Shown one piece after another: positions 9,262-17,674 of a stretch of 47,066 nt of DNA. This stretch comes from Longimicrobiales bacterium (GTDB taxonomy: Bacteria; Gemmatimonadota; Gemmatimonadetes; Longimicrobiales; Gaopeijiaceae). A program made the position numbers and the translations under genes. The notes under the pieces were generated by a model that was given only the letters and a program-made list of their open reading frames with translations, ran no database searches and was not told the DNA's origin. Position 1 is the first letter of the stretch. Each line of letters opens with the position of its first letter. Location of the stretch: positions 1-47,066 of the forward strand of contig JANQDZ010000044.1 of NCBI GenBank assembly GCA_028278645.1. Direction: 5' to 3'.

Positions 9262-10334
9262 GCACGATTGAGTTAAAACCGGAGAACCAGGCCCTTTTGG
9301 AGAGGTTCCGGGCTGGGAAAAAGGTGGCTCTGGCTCGTGCCATCTCCCTGGTCGAAGACGAGCGGCCTGGATTCCAGGACTTTCTCCATGCCGCCTTGGA
9401 AACTCCCCGCTTCTCCAAGAGAATTGGGTTCACGGGTCCTCCGGGCGCTGGAAAATCCACTCTGGTATCTGCCCTGACCCGGGCCTTCAGGGACCAAGAC
9501 GACGAAGTGGCCGTGGTTGCGGTAGATCCCACTTCACCGTATTCCGGCGGAGCTCTTTTGGGTGACCGCATCCGGATGAACGATCTGGCCACCGATCCTG
9601 GCATCTTCATTCGATCCATGGCGACCCGAGGCTCTCTGGGCGGGCTCGCGACCACCACCAAAGAGGTCCTGGATCTCATGGACGCGTTTGGTTTCCAACG
9701 TGTCCTGGTGGAGACGGTGGGGGTGGGGCAGACCGAGCTGGAGATTACAGGGGCCGCCGATACGGTTGTGGTGATCCTGGTGCCGGAATCTGGGGATGCC
9801 ATCCAGGCCATGAAGGCGGGACTGATGGAGATCGCCGACATCTTCGTGGTCAATAAGTCTGACCGCCCTGGGGCGGATCGGTTGGTGAAGGACCTCCGAC
9901 TGGCTCTTCATCTCAGGGAGGGTGAGGCGCTGAAGGATGTTCCGGCTCACCACGGCGTGGACCTGAAACGGATGGGTGTGCCCGAGTCCGGGACTTCCCA
10001 GGATGAGGGGCAATCTAAAGGGCCTGAGTGGGAAATCCCGGTTCTACAGACCGTCGCCCACTCGGGAGAGGGCGTCCAGGAGCTCCTCGAAGCGGTTTCC
10101 AGGCACAGGGCATTCCTGGAGGAGTCCGGTTTGCTTTTGGAACGGAGGGAAGCACGGGCCGCCGGGAGGGTCAGAGACGTGGTGGAAAGGGAACTCAGAC
10201 GGGTTGCCTGGGATCACGCGGGGGTCAAAGGGACCCTGGCGGAAGGTGTAGCGGGGATCGTGTCCGGTGCCGAAACTCCCTATTCCCTGGCTAGCTCCAT
10301 CCTTTCAGAACTTCTGGATTCCGGGACTAAGTGA
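9258..10334 (+). CDS. meaB: MeaB/ArgK family GTPase, acyl-CoA mutase chaperone
   Basis: G3E-type P-loop GTPase that loads and protects the adenosylcobalamin cofactor of acyl-CoA mutases. The 358-residue product shows Walker A (GPPGAGKST), the family segment VDPTSPYSGGALLGDRIRM, ETVGVGQTE (switch region) and the guanine-binding NKSD. The length fits MeaB. I place the start at TTG 9258, which overlaps the preceding stop (TTGA); the ribosome site is weak, and a start further upstream would lie inside the kinase gene. Its position directly before the mutase large subunit supports the chaperone role. Confidence 0.93.
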   Translation: MSTIELKPENQALLERFRAGKKVALARAISLVEDERPGFQDFLHAALETPRFSKRIGFTGPPGAGKSTLVSALTRAFRDQDDEVAVVAVDPTSPYSGGALLGDRIRMNDLATDPGIFIRSMATRGSLGGLATTTKEVLDLMDAFGFQRVLVETVGVGQTELEITGAADTVVVILVPESGDAIQAMKAGLMEIADIFVVNKSDRPGADRLVKDLRLALHLREGEALKDVPAHHGVDLKRMGVPESGTSQDEGQSKGPEWEIPVLQTVAHSGEGVQELLEAVSRHRAFLEESGLLLERREARAAGRVRDVVERELRRVAWDHAGVKGTLAEGVAGIVSGAETPYSLASSILSELLDSGTK

Positions 10335-10409
10335 GGTTTTGAGGGTATTTTCCATGCCTGAGGGGTGGGCTGGACGGTAGGCCATTAGAAGAGAGTAAAG
10401 GGATAGACG

Positions 10410-12137
10410 ATGTCCGATAGGGAATGGGAAAAGTCCTCGGGAACGGACCTGAAAGAACGGCTCTCGGCAAGAGAAGAGGAAATCGAGGAGCTCAAAGCCC
10501 GGTTGGCTGAATGGGAGAAGATGTGGGCGGATATTCCCAAGCGGGACGACACCCTCTTCACTTCCATCTCCGGGCGGGAGGTTGGATCCCTGTATTCCCC
10601 GGAAGATCTGGAAGGCGGCCCTGGCTACCTGGGATCCTTGGGATTCCCCGGCGAGTTCCCGTTCACCAGGGGACCCTATACCACGATGTACCGCACCCGC
10701 CTCTGGACCATGAGGCAGTTCGCCGGCTTCGCCACGGCCGAGGAGACGAACGAACGCTACAAGTACCTCCTGGCCAACGGCCAGACGGGGTTAAGCGTTG
10801 CCTTCGACTTCCCGACCCTCATGGGCTACGACTCGGACCATCCCCGGTCATTGGGAGAGGTGGGCGTGTGTGGTGTGGCCATCTCGTCCTTGGCCGACAT
10901 GGAAACCCTCTTCGACGGGATTCCCCTCGATCAGGTGTCCGTGTCCATGACCATCAACGGCCCAGCCTCGATTCTGTTTGCCTTTTACGTCGCGGCGGCT
11001 GAGAAGCAGGGTGTCCCCCCTGAGAAGCTTCGGGGCACGGTCCAGAACGATATCCTGAAAGAGTACCAGGCCCAACACGCCTGGGTGTATCCGCCGGAGC
11101 CGGCTCTCCGACTCATCGTCGACATGTTCGAGTGGGCCAGCGAGCACGCGCCGAAATACAACCCCATTTCCATCTCCGGTTACCACATCCGGGAGGCAGG
11201 ATCCACGGCCACCCAGGAATTGGCGTTTACCCTGGGGAACGGGTTCGAGTACGTGGAGCGGGGGATGGCCAGGGGTCTGGACGTGGACCGTTTTGCCCCC
11301 CGGCTTTCGTTCTTCTTCGACGTCCACAACGATTTCTTCGAAGAAGTGGCCAAGTTCAGGGCCGCCCGTCGGATCTGGGCCCGCCACATGAAAGAGAAGT
11401 ATGGTGCAACGAATCCCGACTCCTGGCGGCTCAGAACCCATGCCCAGACGGCTGGTGTGAGCCTTACGGCTCAACAGCCGGAGAACAACATCGTTCGGGT
11501 AGCCTACCAGGGCTTGGCTGCGGTTTTGGGTGGGACCCAATCTCTCCACACGAACTCCATGGATGAGACCTTGGCGCTACCCACCGAGAAGGCCGTCCGT
11601 ATCGCCCTCCGGACCCAACAGATCCTTGCCTATGAAACGGGTGTGCCCAATACGGTGGATCCGCTGGCCGGCTCCTACTACGTAGAAGCCCTTACCAACC
11701 AGTTGGAGGCCGAGGCCGAGGAGATCTTCCGTCAGGTGGAAGAAATCGGTGGCGTCGTCCCGGGCATCGAGGCGGGCTGGTTCCAAAAGGGGATCGCCGA
11801 TTCCGCGTTCCGGCAGCAAAGCGAAGTGGAGATGGGGCACCGGAAGATCGTCGGCTTGAATGCCTTCACCGAAGGGTCGGACGTGGTGGAGATCGATACG
11901 CTTTCCATCTCGCCCGAGATCGAAGACAAACAACGAGCCAGGATGGCTCGCCTCCGGGCGGAGCGGGATCATGAGAGGGTGACGGCGGCGCTGTCTGCGT
12001 TGGAGGAGGCTGCCGGCACCGGAGCCAACCTGGTCGATCCCATCCTGGAGTGCGCGCGATCCTACTGCACCCTCTACGAGATCCGGGAGGCCATGGAAAG
12101 GGTCTTCGGGAGCTATAAAGAACCGGTCTTCTTCTGA
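10410..12137 (+). CDS. Cobalamin-dependent acyl-CoA mutase large subunit, isobutyryl-CoA mutase-like
   Basis: Catalytic TIM-barrel subunit of a split B12 acyl-CoA mutase, 575 residues, without the B12 domain, which is encoded separately at 12904. It would normally be labelled methylmalonyl-CoA mutase. Aligning by eye to the P. shermanii enzyme with a constant offset of 15 gives Tyr90 (Tyr75), Gln212 (Gln197) and His259 (His244) conserved. The two substrate-carboxylate residues are changed: Phe104 for Tyr89 (RQFAGF) and Gln222 for Arg207 (KEYQAQ). Phe plus Gln is the isobutyryl-CoA mutase (IcmA) signature; 2-hydroxyisobutyryl-CoA mutase has Ile plus Gln. A charged coiled N-terminal stretch (about 10-40) precedes the barrel. 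Start ATG with AAAGGGA upstream. The mutase fold is certain; the substrate is inferred. Confidence 0.9.
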   Translation: MSDREWEKSSGTDLKERLSAREEEIEELKARLAEWEKMWADIPKRDDTLFTSISGREVGSLYSPEDLEGGPGYLGSLGFPGEFPFTRGPYTTMYRTRLWTMRQFAGFATAEETNERYKYLLANGQTGLSVAFDFPTLMGYDSDHPRSLGEVGVCGVAISSLADMETLFDGIPLDQVSVSMTINGPASILFAFYVAAAEKQGVPPEKLRGTVQNDILKEYQAQHAWVYPPEPALRLIVDMFEWASEHAPKYNPISISGYHIREAGSTATQELAFTLGNGFEYVERGMARGLDVDRFAPRLSFFFDVHNDFFEEVAKFRAARRIWARHMKEKYGATNPDSWRLRTHAQTAGVSLTAQQPENNIVRVAYQGLAAVLGGTQSLHTNSMDETLALPTEKAVRIALRTQQILAYETGVPNTVDPLAGSYYVEALTNQLEAEAEEIFRQVEEIGGVVPGIEAGWFQKGIADSAFRQQSEVEMGHRKIVGLNAFTEGSDVVEIDTLSISPEIEDKQRARMARLRAERDHERVTAALSALEEAAGTGANLVDPILECARSYCTLYEIREAMERVFGSYKEPVFF

Positions 12138-12157
12138 CCGGCACCTTTCAAAAAAAC

Positions 12158-12853
12158 ATGCAGATCAAAGCAATTCTATTTGATGCCGGGAATACCCTTG
12201 TGTTCATCGATCCCTCCGTCGTCCTTCCCATCCTGAGGAAACACGGGGCCGACGTAGTCGAGAGGGAGTTCTGGGAAGCGGAGTTCTCTGCCCGGGAAGG
12301 GCTGACTCGGAAGGTGGAGGAGGGTGCCTGGGGAACCGAGAACCACATCTGGAAGGACTACTTCGCCGACTTGTTCCGGTCCGCAGGAGTCCCGGAGGAG
12401 TCCGTCTCGCGAGTCGGGGAGGAGGTTCGCCGGGTTCACGGGAAGCAGCACCTCTGGTCGTACATGGATCCTTCGACGCCATCGGCTCTGGACAGCCTGG
12501 CTGAAGCAGGGTACCGCCTGGCCATTATCTCCAACGCAGATGGCCGGGTGGAGGACCTCATCAAGGATGCTGGGATTCGGGACCGGTTCGAGTTTGTCAT
12601 GGACTCAGAGTTGGAGGGAATCGAGAAACCTGACCCGGAGATCTTCCTCCGGGCGTGCAGGCGCATGGGCATTGATCCGGGAGAATCCCTCTACGTAGGG
12701 GACCTCTATGGAGTGGATGTGGTTGGCGCCAGGAACGCGGGCCTCCAGGCGGTCCTCATGGATCCCATGGGGCGCTTGGATTATCCCGTGGACCGGATCC
12801 GGGATGTTTCAGCTCTTCCAGCTTATATGGAGCAGCTTTCCCACCGACCTTGA
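12158..12853 (+). CDS. HAD-family hydrolase (subfamily IA)
   Basis: HAD-superfamily phosphatase-like protein of 231 residues. Motif I is FDAGNTLV, with Asp9 as nucleophile but Gly at the usual second Asp, as in many FDAGGT-type members. Motif II is in IISNAD, the conserved Lys is in EKPDPEIF, and motif IV is in YVGDLYGVDVVGA. A helical cap lies between motifs I and II. The gene sits between the two mutase subunits, 20 nt after the large subunit and 50 nt before the small one. The substrate is unknown; damaged-metabolite or CoA-related phosphatase activity would suit the location, but nothing in the sequence shows it. The ribosome site is weak. Confidence 0.85.
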   Translation: MQIKAILFDAGNTLVFIDPSVVLPILRKHGADVVEREFWEAEFSAREGLTRKVEEGAWGTENHIWKDYFADLFRSAGVPEESVSRVGEEVRRVHGKQHLWSYMDPSTPSALDSLAEAGYRLAIISNADGRVEDLIKDAGIRDRFEFVMDSELEGIEKPDPEIFLRACRRMGIDPGESLYVGDLYGVDVVGARNAGLQAVLMDPMGRLDYPVDRIRDVSALPAYMEQLSHRP

Positions 12854-12903
12854 ACCCCTCTATTTTCAAGTAGGTCAAGGAAAGCCAAGACGGGAGGCAC
12901 TAC

Positions 12904-13353
12904 ATGCCTGAAGGAGATAGAAAGATCCGGGTTTTGGTGGCCAAACCGGGGCTCGACGGACATGACCGAGGGGCGAAGGTAATCGCCTCGGCGTTCCGGG
13001 ACGCGGGCTTCGAGGTCATTTATACCGGTCTCCACCAAACCCCCGAGATGATCGTCTCCGCGGCGGTCCAGGAGGACGTGGACGTGGTGGCCATGTCTGT
13101 GCTCTCCGGGGCTCATATGACCCTGTTCCCCCGTGTGAAGGAGTTACTGACCGAGGCTGGGGCTGATGATATCCTCATCACCGGCGGCGGGATCATCAGT
13201 GAGGATGACATGGAAGCCCTTCATGGGCAGGGAATCGGACGGTTGTTCGGTCCCGGGACCCCCACCGGGGAGGCAATCGCGTATATCAGGGACTGGGCGG
13301 CGGAACGAAGCGGGAGAGCGAATCAGGCCTCTAGGAGCTGGGAGGCTCCGTGA
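12904..13353 (+). CDS. Cobalamin-binding small subunit of acyl-CoA mutase
   Basis: B12-binding Rossmann domain of 149 residues, the partner of the large subunit at 10410. The base-off/His-on motif DGHDRG (DxHxxG, about residues 18-23) supplies the lower axial His. SVLSGAH and GGG (about 60-64 and 95-97) match the nucleotide-tail binding segments. GGGAGG lies 7-8 nt before the ATG. The product equals the C-terminal domain of fused methylmalonyl-CoA mutases and the IcmB subunit of isobutyryl-CoA mutase. It ends on TGATG, sharing one base with the next gene. Confidence 0.93.
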   Translation: MPEGDRKIRVLVAKPGLDGHDRGAKVIASAFRDAGFEVIYTGLHQTPEMIVSAAVQEDVDVVAMSVLSGAHMTLFPRVKELLTEAGADDILITGGGIISEDDMEALHGQGIGRLFGPGTPTGEAIAYIRDWAAERSGRANQASRSWEAP

Positions 13354-15014
13354 TGGCAGAAACTCCTACGGACTCCGAAGCTTCTCAGCCCAAGAGCCTG
13401 AGGGCCCTGGCTGAGGACCTGAAAGATCTGCGGGACGACCTCCGTCTGGGCGGCGGAGGGAGCAAAATCCAAAGACAACACGATCAGGGAAAACTGACGG
13501 CTCGGGAGCGGGTCAGGTCGCTCATCGATCCCGGGAGTACCTGGGTGGAGATCGGGCTCTTGGTGGCCCATGACCGGTACGATGGCGAGGCTCCCGGAGC
13601 AGGCGTGGTGACCGGCGTGTGTGTAGTGGAAGGCCGGGAGGTGGTCGTGGTCGCGAATGACGCGACCGTAAAGGCCGGTTCCTGGTGGCCCGAAACCATC
13701 AAAAAGATGCTTCGGGCCCAGGAAGTGGCGATGCGCTGCACCATTCCCATCATCTACCTGGTGGACTCGTCGGGCGTGAACCTACCCTACCAGGGGGGCG
13801 TGTTCCCAGGCCAGTACGGCGCCGCCCGGCTTTTTTACTACAACTCCATCATGCGCCGATACCTTGGGATTCCCCAGATCGCGGCGGTGATGGGGCCGTG
13901 TATTGCCGGAGGCGCGTATCTGCCGGCCCTTTCCGACGTCATCCTCATGGTGGAGGGGACCAGCTTCATGGGGTTGGGGGGGCCGAACCTGGTAAAAGGT
14001 GCGACCGGGCAAACGGTAGGTGCTGAGGAACTGGGTGGAGCAAAGGTACACACCGAGGTCTCGGCCGTAGCCCACTATATGGTTCCCGACGACGAGACCT
14101 GTATCTCGAGAATCCGCCAGCTCATCCTGGAACTCCCCAGCGTCAATGGTGGCAGGGGTTCCAACGGCGGAGATCGGGCCAAACCGACCCCTCCGGTGCG
14201 TACGCCCGACGAGATCTACGACATCCTTCCCCCCGACCACCGGCAACCGTACGACATGTACGAGTTGTTGGAGTGTGTTCTCGACGGTGAAGGGCTCAAC
14301 GAGTTCCAGCCGGGCCACGCCGCCGAGATGATTTGTGGCACGGGTTTCATCTCCGGGATGCCCGTCGGCGTCATCGCCAACTACCGTGGGATCATCAAGG
14401 ACGAGCGTCCCGGGCCCCCCCGGTTCGGGGGGATCGTCTACACGGAGAGCGCCCGAAAGGTCGCCTACTTCATCGAGACGATGAACCGGCATCGGACCCC
14501 GCTCTTGTTCGTCCAAGACGTGTCTGGGTTTATGGTGGGCCCCGATGCCGAACACTCGGGGATTATCCGGGCCGGAGCCGAGTTCGTCGAGGCCATGTCC
14601 TGTGCTACGGTCCCGAAGTTGACCCTGACCGTGAACCACGCGTCGGGGGCCGGCTACTATGCCATGGCCGGCCAGGGTTTTGATCCCGACTTCATCCTCT
14701 CCCTTCCCACGGGTCGCATGGGAGTCATGGAGGGCGAGAGCGCGGTGATGGCCCTATTCAGCGCCCAGCTGGACGCTCTCAAAGCCGAGGGGAAGGTCCC
14801 GGACGAGGACCTGCGGACCCGTATGGACGAGGTCAGGGAGGATTATGAACGCCAGCTGGATGCCCGCTTCGCCGGGGCGAGGGGGTATGTGGACGAGGTG
14901 GTTCTCCCGGAGGAGCTGATTCCTGCCCTCACTCTCCTCCTAAGGGCTGCCCGTCAGAATCCTGGTCCCCATGTGGGCCCCTTCCACCTCCCGAGTGAGA
15001 GCCTCTCCCGATGA
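13353..15014 (+). CDS. Acyl-CoA carboxylase beta (carboxyltransferase) subunit
   Basis: Carboxyltransferase subunit of a biotin-dependent acyl-CoA carboxylase, 553 residues, with N- and C-terminal crotonase-like halves. The segments LVDSSGVNLPYQGGVFP, GPCIAGGAYLPALSD and GGPNLVKGATG resemble the methylcrotonyl-CoA carboxylase branch more than the propionyl-CoA branch (which has GPCAGGAVYSPA). GGAGG at 13341-13345 supports the ATG at 13353; an in-frame GTG lies three bases earlier. No biotin carboxylase or biotin carrier gene is nearby, so the alpha subunit must be elsewhere. Coupling to an enoyl-CoA hydratase by a 4-nt overlap fits leucine or branched acyl-CoA breakdown. Substrate uncertain. 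Confidence 0.88.
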   Translation: MAETPTDSEASQPKSLRALAEDLKDLRDDLRLGGGGSKIQRQHDQGKLTARERVRSLIDPGSTWVEIGLLVAHDRYDGEAPGAGVVTGVCVVEGREVVVVANDATVKAGSWWPETIKKMLRAQEVAMRCTIPIIYLVDSSGVNLPYQGGVFPGQYGAARLFYYNSIMRRYLGIPQIAAVMGPCIAGGAYLPALSDVILMVEGTSFMGLGGPNLVKGATGQTVGAEELGGAKVHTEVSAVAHYMVPDDETCISRIRQLILELPSVNGGRGSNGGDRAKPTPPVRTPDEIYDILPPDHRQPYDMYELLECVLDGEGLNEFQPGHAAEMICGTGFISGMPVGVIANYRGIIKDERPGPPRFGGIVYTESARKVAYFIETMNRHRTPLLFVQDVSGFMVGPDAEHSGIIRAGAEFVEAMSCATVPKLTLTVNHASGAGYYAMAGQGFDPDFILSLPTGRMGVMEGESAVMALFSAQLDALKAEGKVPDEDLRTRMDEVREDYERQLDARFAGARGYVDEVVLPEELIPALTLLLRAARQNPGPHVGPFHLPSESLSR

Positions 15015-15787
15015 CTTCCGGCCCCCTGCTGGTCGAGGAACAGGGGCAGATCCTGACGCTCTGGCTCAACCGGCCCGAGAAACGGAATGCTCTGAACAGG
15101 GCCCTGGTTGAGGCCCTGACCGAGGCCTTCAGGGAAGCCGAAGGCAGGCCTGGGGTGCGGGTGATCGTGTTAAGGGGGAAGGGACCGGTTTTCTGCGCAG
15201 GGGCCGACCTCTCCGAGTTGGAGCGGTACACGGAGATGGGGCCCGAGGCGAGCCTGGCAGACGCTAAGAGGCTCGGCGGTCTCCTACTGGCCATGCGTCG
15301 CCATCCTCGGCCCATTATCGCAGCGGTGCACGGGAAAGCCCTTGCAGGGGGATGTGGCCTTGCCACAGCCTGTGATCTGATCCTGGCTAGCGAAGAGGCT
15401 GTGTTTGGGTATCCGGAGGTGCTGTTGGGGTTCGTGCCAGCCATGGTCATGGCCATCCTCAGGAAGAAGCTGGGCGAGGGAAGGGCCTTCGAGATGGTCG
15501 CCCTGGGAAAGGGTCACTCTGCCGCCGAGGCCCAGGAGCTCGGGTTGGTCAACCGGGTGTTCCCCGTGGACCAGTTCCAAACGGGTGTGAAGGAGGTGGC
15601 CACCGAGTTGGCCAAACGGCCGCCGGAGGCCATCACGTTGACGAAGGCGTTGCTCACCGAGTTGGCTGACCTCTCCGTGGCCGACGGGATCGCCCGGGGC
15701 GCCGAAGTGAATGTGGAGGCACGTCAGACGGATGCTTGCCGGGCCGGCATAAAAGCCTTCCTCCAGAAACACGGACCTTCATCCTGA
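15011..15787 (+). CDS. Enoyl-CoA hydratase/isomerase family protein
   Basis: Crotonase-fold protein of 258 residues. The oxyanion-hole segments are FCAGADLSEL and AGGCGLATACDL. At the place of rat crotonase Glu144 there is Gly (GGCGLA), while the second catalytic Glu is kept (FGYPEV, like Glu164). GYPEVLLGFVPA resembles annotated methylglutaconyl-CoA hydratases, which fits the MCC-like carboxylase just upstream. The start ATG overlaps the carboxylase stop by 4 nt. Hydratase, isomerase or another crotonase reaction all remain possible. Confidence 0.85.
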   Translation: MTSGPLLVEEQGQILTLWLNRPEKRNALNRALVEALTEAFREAEGRPGVRVIVLRGKGPVFCAGADLSELERYTEMGPEASLADAKRLGGLLLAMRRHPRPIIAAVHGKALAGGCGLATACDLILASEEAVFGYPEVLLGFVPAMVMAILRKKLGEGRAFEMVALGKGHSAAEAQELGLVNRVFPVDQFQTGVKEVATELAKRPPEAITLTKALLTELADLSVADGIARGAEVNVEARQTDACRAGIKAFLQKHGPSS

Positions 15788-16056
15788 TGTTCTTCGCGAG
15801 TCGAAAGAGGCGAGGGCACGACTTCCACCTCGACTGGAAGGTGCGGCTGTTCTTCTTAGGGGCCTTCCTGGCCATCATCGGCATCGGCATGGAATCGGAC
15901 ATCCTCATCCTGGCTGCCATCGCGATCCTTTTGGTTGGTGCCCTCCTTCGGTTTCTGCCTGGTGGAAGAGGGGAGGAACCGGAGGGTACCGATGTGGACG
16001 ATAGGGATAAGCCGGCATCGGAGGGCAACTCGGCCCGGGAGGAGGATCCGGCCTAG
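15787..16056 (+). CDS. Small two-helix membrane protein, unknown function
   Basis: A predicted 89-residue protein starting at an ATG that shares one base with the hydratase stop (TGATG). A basic N terminus (RKRRGHDFHLDWK) leads into two hydrophobic helices (about 20-35 and 39-55). The remaining C-terminal 35 residues are acidic and hydrophilic. I do not recognise the family. The gene is supported by tight coupling to its neighbour and by membrane-protein composition, but it has no clear ribosome site. Confidence 0.6.
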   Translation: MFFASRKRRGHDFHLDWKVRLFFLGAFLAIIGIGMESDILILAAIAILLVGALLRFLPGGRGEEPEGTDVDDRDKPASEGNSAREEDPA

Positions 16057-16059
16057 GAG

Positions 16060-16088
16060 GAGGTCACGGCCAAGGAGAGGTCACGGCC
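16060..16088 (+). repeat. Imperfect 17-nt tandem duplication before recQ
   Basis: The 12-mer GAGGTCACGGCC occurs at 16060-16071 and again at 16077-16088, a 17-nt period. It lies in the short gap between the small membrane protein and recQ. No function is visible. Confidence 0.5.
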
Positions 16089-16132
16089 GCCTTTATCATC
16101 CTCTCGCCCGGGTCTCCCTCCAATACTAGGAG

Positions 16133-17665
16133 GTGACCCGGCCTCCTAGCTCCCACCCTCCTTGCTCCCGGCCCAATCTCCGGTGGGACCTGACCTCCGC
16201 CCTTCGCGAATTCCTGGGCTACCCCGCTTTTCGGCCGGGGCAGGAGCAGCTGATCCGGGCGGTGATGGCCGGCCGGGATGCCCTTGGGATCCTCCCCACC
16301 GGCGCGGGAAAAACAGTCTGCTTCCAGCTTCCCGCCCACCTCCTCCCCGGCACCGTGTTGGTGGTGAGCCCTCTGATCTCTCTCATGGAGGACCAGGTCG
16401 GTCGTGCGAAAGCGGTAGGGTTGAGAGCCGAGGTCCTGAACGCCGGGGTCCCGGAGAGTCGCCGTCGGAGAATCCTGAGGGACGCGGAGCAAGGCCTCCT
16501 TCAGCTCCTCCTGGTGTCACCCGAGAGGCTTCATCTGCCCCGGTTCTCGGCCTTCCTGCCAAAGATCCCCATCTCTCTTATCGCTGTCGACGAGGCCCAC
16601 TGTGTTTCTCAGTGGGGACATGACTTCCGACCGGCGTACCTGAGGATAGGGGAGGTCAGGAGGCGGCTCCGAGCCCCGGTGTTGGCTCTCACGGCCACCG
16701 CTACCGGCCGGGTCCAGGCCGAGATAGAGGACCGGCTGGGCCTGGAGCGCCCGGTCCGGGTCATCGGGAGCTTCGACCGCCCGAATCTGGTGTGGGAGGT
16801 CCGACCAGCCGCTGGCCACGGGAGGAAAATGGCCGAAATCCGGTCTCTGCTCCGGCGTCGTGCCGGTGCCACCATCATCTATGCCGCCACCCGCAGGGCC
16901 GTGGAAGCGGTCCGAAAAGATCTGGCAGGCAAAGGGTTGCCGGCCATTGCATATCACGCGGGGCTGCCCGATCCGGTGCGGACAACCGTCCAGGGAGGAT
17001 TCTTGGATGATCCGATGCCCCTGGTCGTGGCCACGAACGCCTTTGGAATGGGAATCGACCGGGCCGACGTCCGTGCCGTCATCCACTACCAACTCCCAGG
17101 CAGTCTGGAAGCTTACTACCAGGAAGCCGGTAGAGCCGGCAGGGACGGAGAAGAGGCCCGGTGCATCGCCCTCTTCGACAAGAAAGACCGAGGGATCCAT
17201 GACCGGTTTGCCGAGGCGTCCTCGCCATCTCCCAAGAAACTCAGGTCCGTCCATCGATATATCGTGGCGCGGCACAGCGTGGGTGTCGGTTTTTGGCTCC
17301 AACCGGGGAAACTCAGGAAGACCCTGGGGTGGGCAGGTGGCGCCAGGGAGGTGCTGGACGTGTTGAAGGCCCTTTGCCGGTCGAAAGCCCTTGCGATCGA
17401 GGGCCTGGAGGAGGCGGGGGCTGCCGACAGCCTCTTTGTTGTCCTCCGGTCCAGTACGCTGGACCTAGGGGAATACGATCTGCACCGGTCCATCGAGCAG
17501 GCGCAAAACCAGGCGGTGCAGGAGTACGCCCGGGGTAGGGGATGCCGGCGTGGAAGTCTGCTGAGGTACTTCGGGGATCAGAGCCTTCGGGGACCCTGCG
17601 GACGGTGCGATCGATGCCAGAAAGGGCCGGGGGCAGGCCTTTTTGGGAGAAGGGCCAACAACTAG
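16133..17665 (+). CDS. recQ: RecQ-family ATP-dependent DNA helicase
   Basis: Superfamily 2 3'-5' helicase of 510 residues. It has the RecQ motif 0 (FLGYPAFRPGQEQLI), Walker A (LPTGAGKT, about 54-61), DEAH (Asp153) followed by the RecQ aromatic loop (SQWGHDFRPAY), motif VI (QEAGRAGRDG) and a C-terminal zinc site with four Cys (C-x17-C-x2-C-x2-C). It ends shortly after the zinc module, so the winged-helix region is reduced and the HRDC domain of E. coli RecQ (609 residues) is absent. The only possible start upstream of the conserved region is GTG 16133, and AGGAGG overlaps it; translation initiation is therefore unusual. Confidence 0.92.
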   Translation: MTRPPSSHPPCSRPNLRWDLTSALREFLGYPAFRPGQEQLIRAVMAGRDALGILPTGAGKTVCFQLPAHLLPGTVLVVSPLISLMEDQVGRAKAVGLRAEVLNAGVPESRRRRILRDAEQGLLQLLLVSPERLHLPRFSAFLPKIPISLIAVDEAHCVSQWGHDFRPAYLRIGEVRRRLRAPVLALTATATGRVQAEIEDRLGLERPVRVIGSFDRPNLVWEVRPAAGHGRKMAEIRSLLRRRAGATIIYAATRRAVEAVRKDLAGKGLPAIAYHAGLPDPVRTTVQGGFLDDPMPLVVATNAFGMGIDRADVRAVIHYQLPGSLEAYYQEAGRAGRDGEEARCIALFDKKDRGIHDRFAEASSPSPKKLRSVHRYIVARHSVGVGFWLQPGKLRKTLGWAGGAREVLDVLKALCRSKALAIEGLEEAGAADSLFVVLRSSTLDLGEYDLHRSIEQAQNQAVQEYARGRGCRRGSLLRYFGDQSLRGPCGRCDRCQKGPGAGLFGRRANN

Positions 17666-17674
17666 TTTCACTGC

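Noticed and set aside
10335-10409. Cobalamin riboswitch before the mutase
   Set aside because: The gap is 75 nt and lacks a B12-box-like sequence or suitable stems.
10410-13353. Plain methylmalonyl-CoA mutase annotation
   Set aside because: The Tyr89 and Arg207 equivalents are Phe and Gln, so the label is kept as isobutyryl-CoA mutase-like.
13353-15014. Propionyl-CoA carboxylase beta subunit
   Set aside because: The motifs GGAYLPALSD and VNLPYQGGVFP fit the methylcrotonyl-CoA carboxylase branch better, and the mutase does not look like methylmalonyl-CoA mutase.
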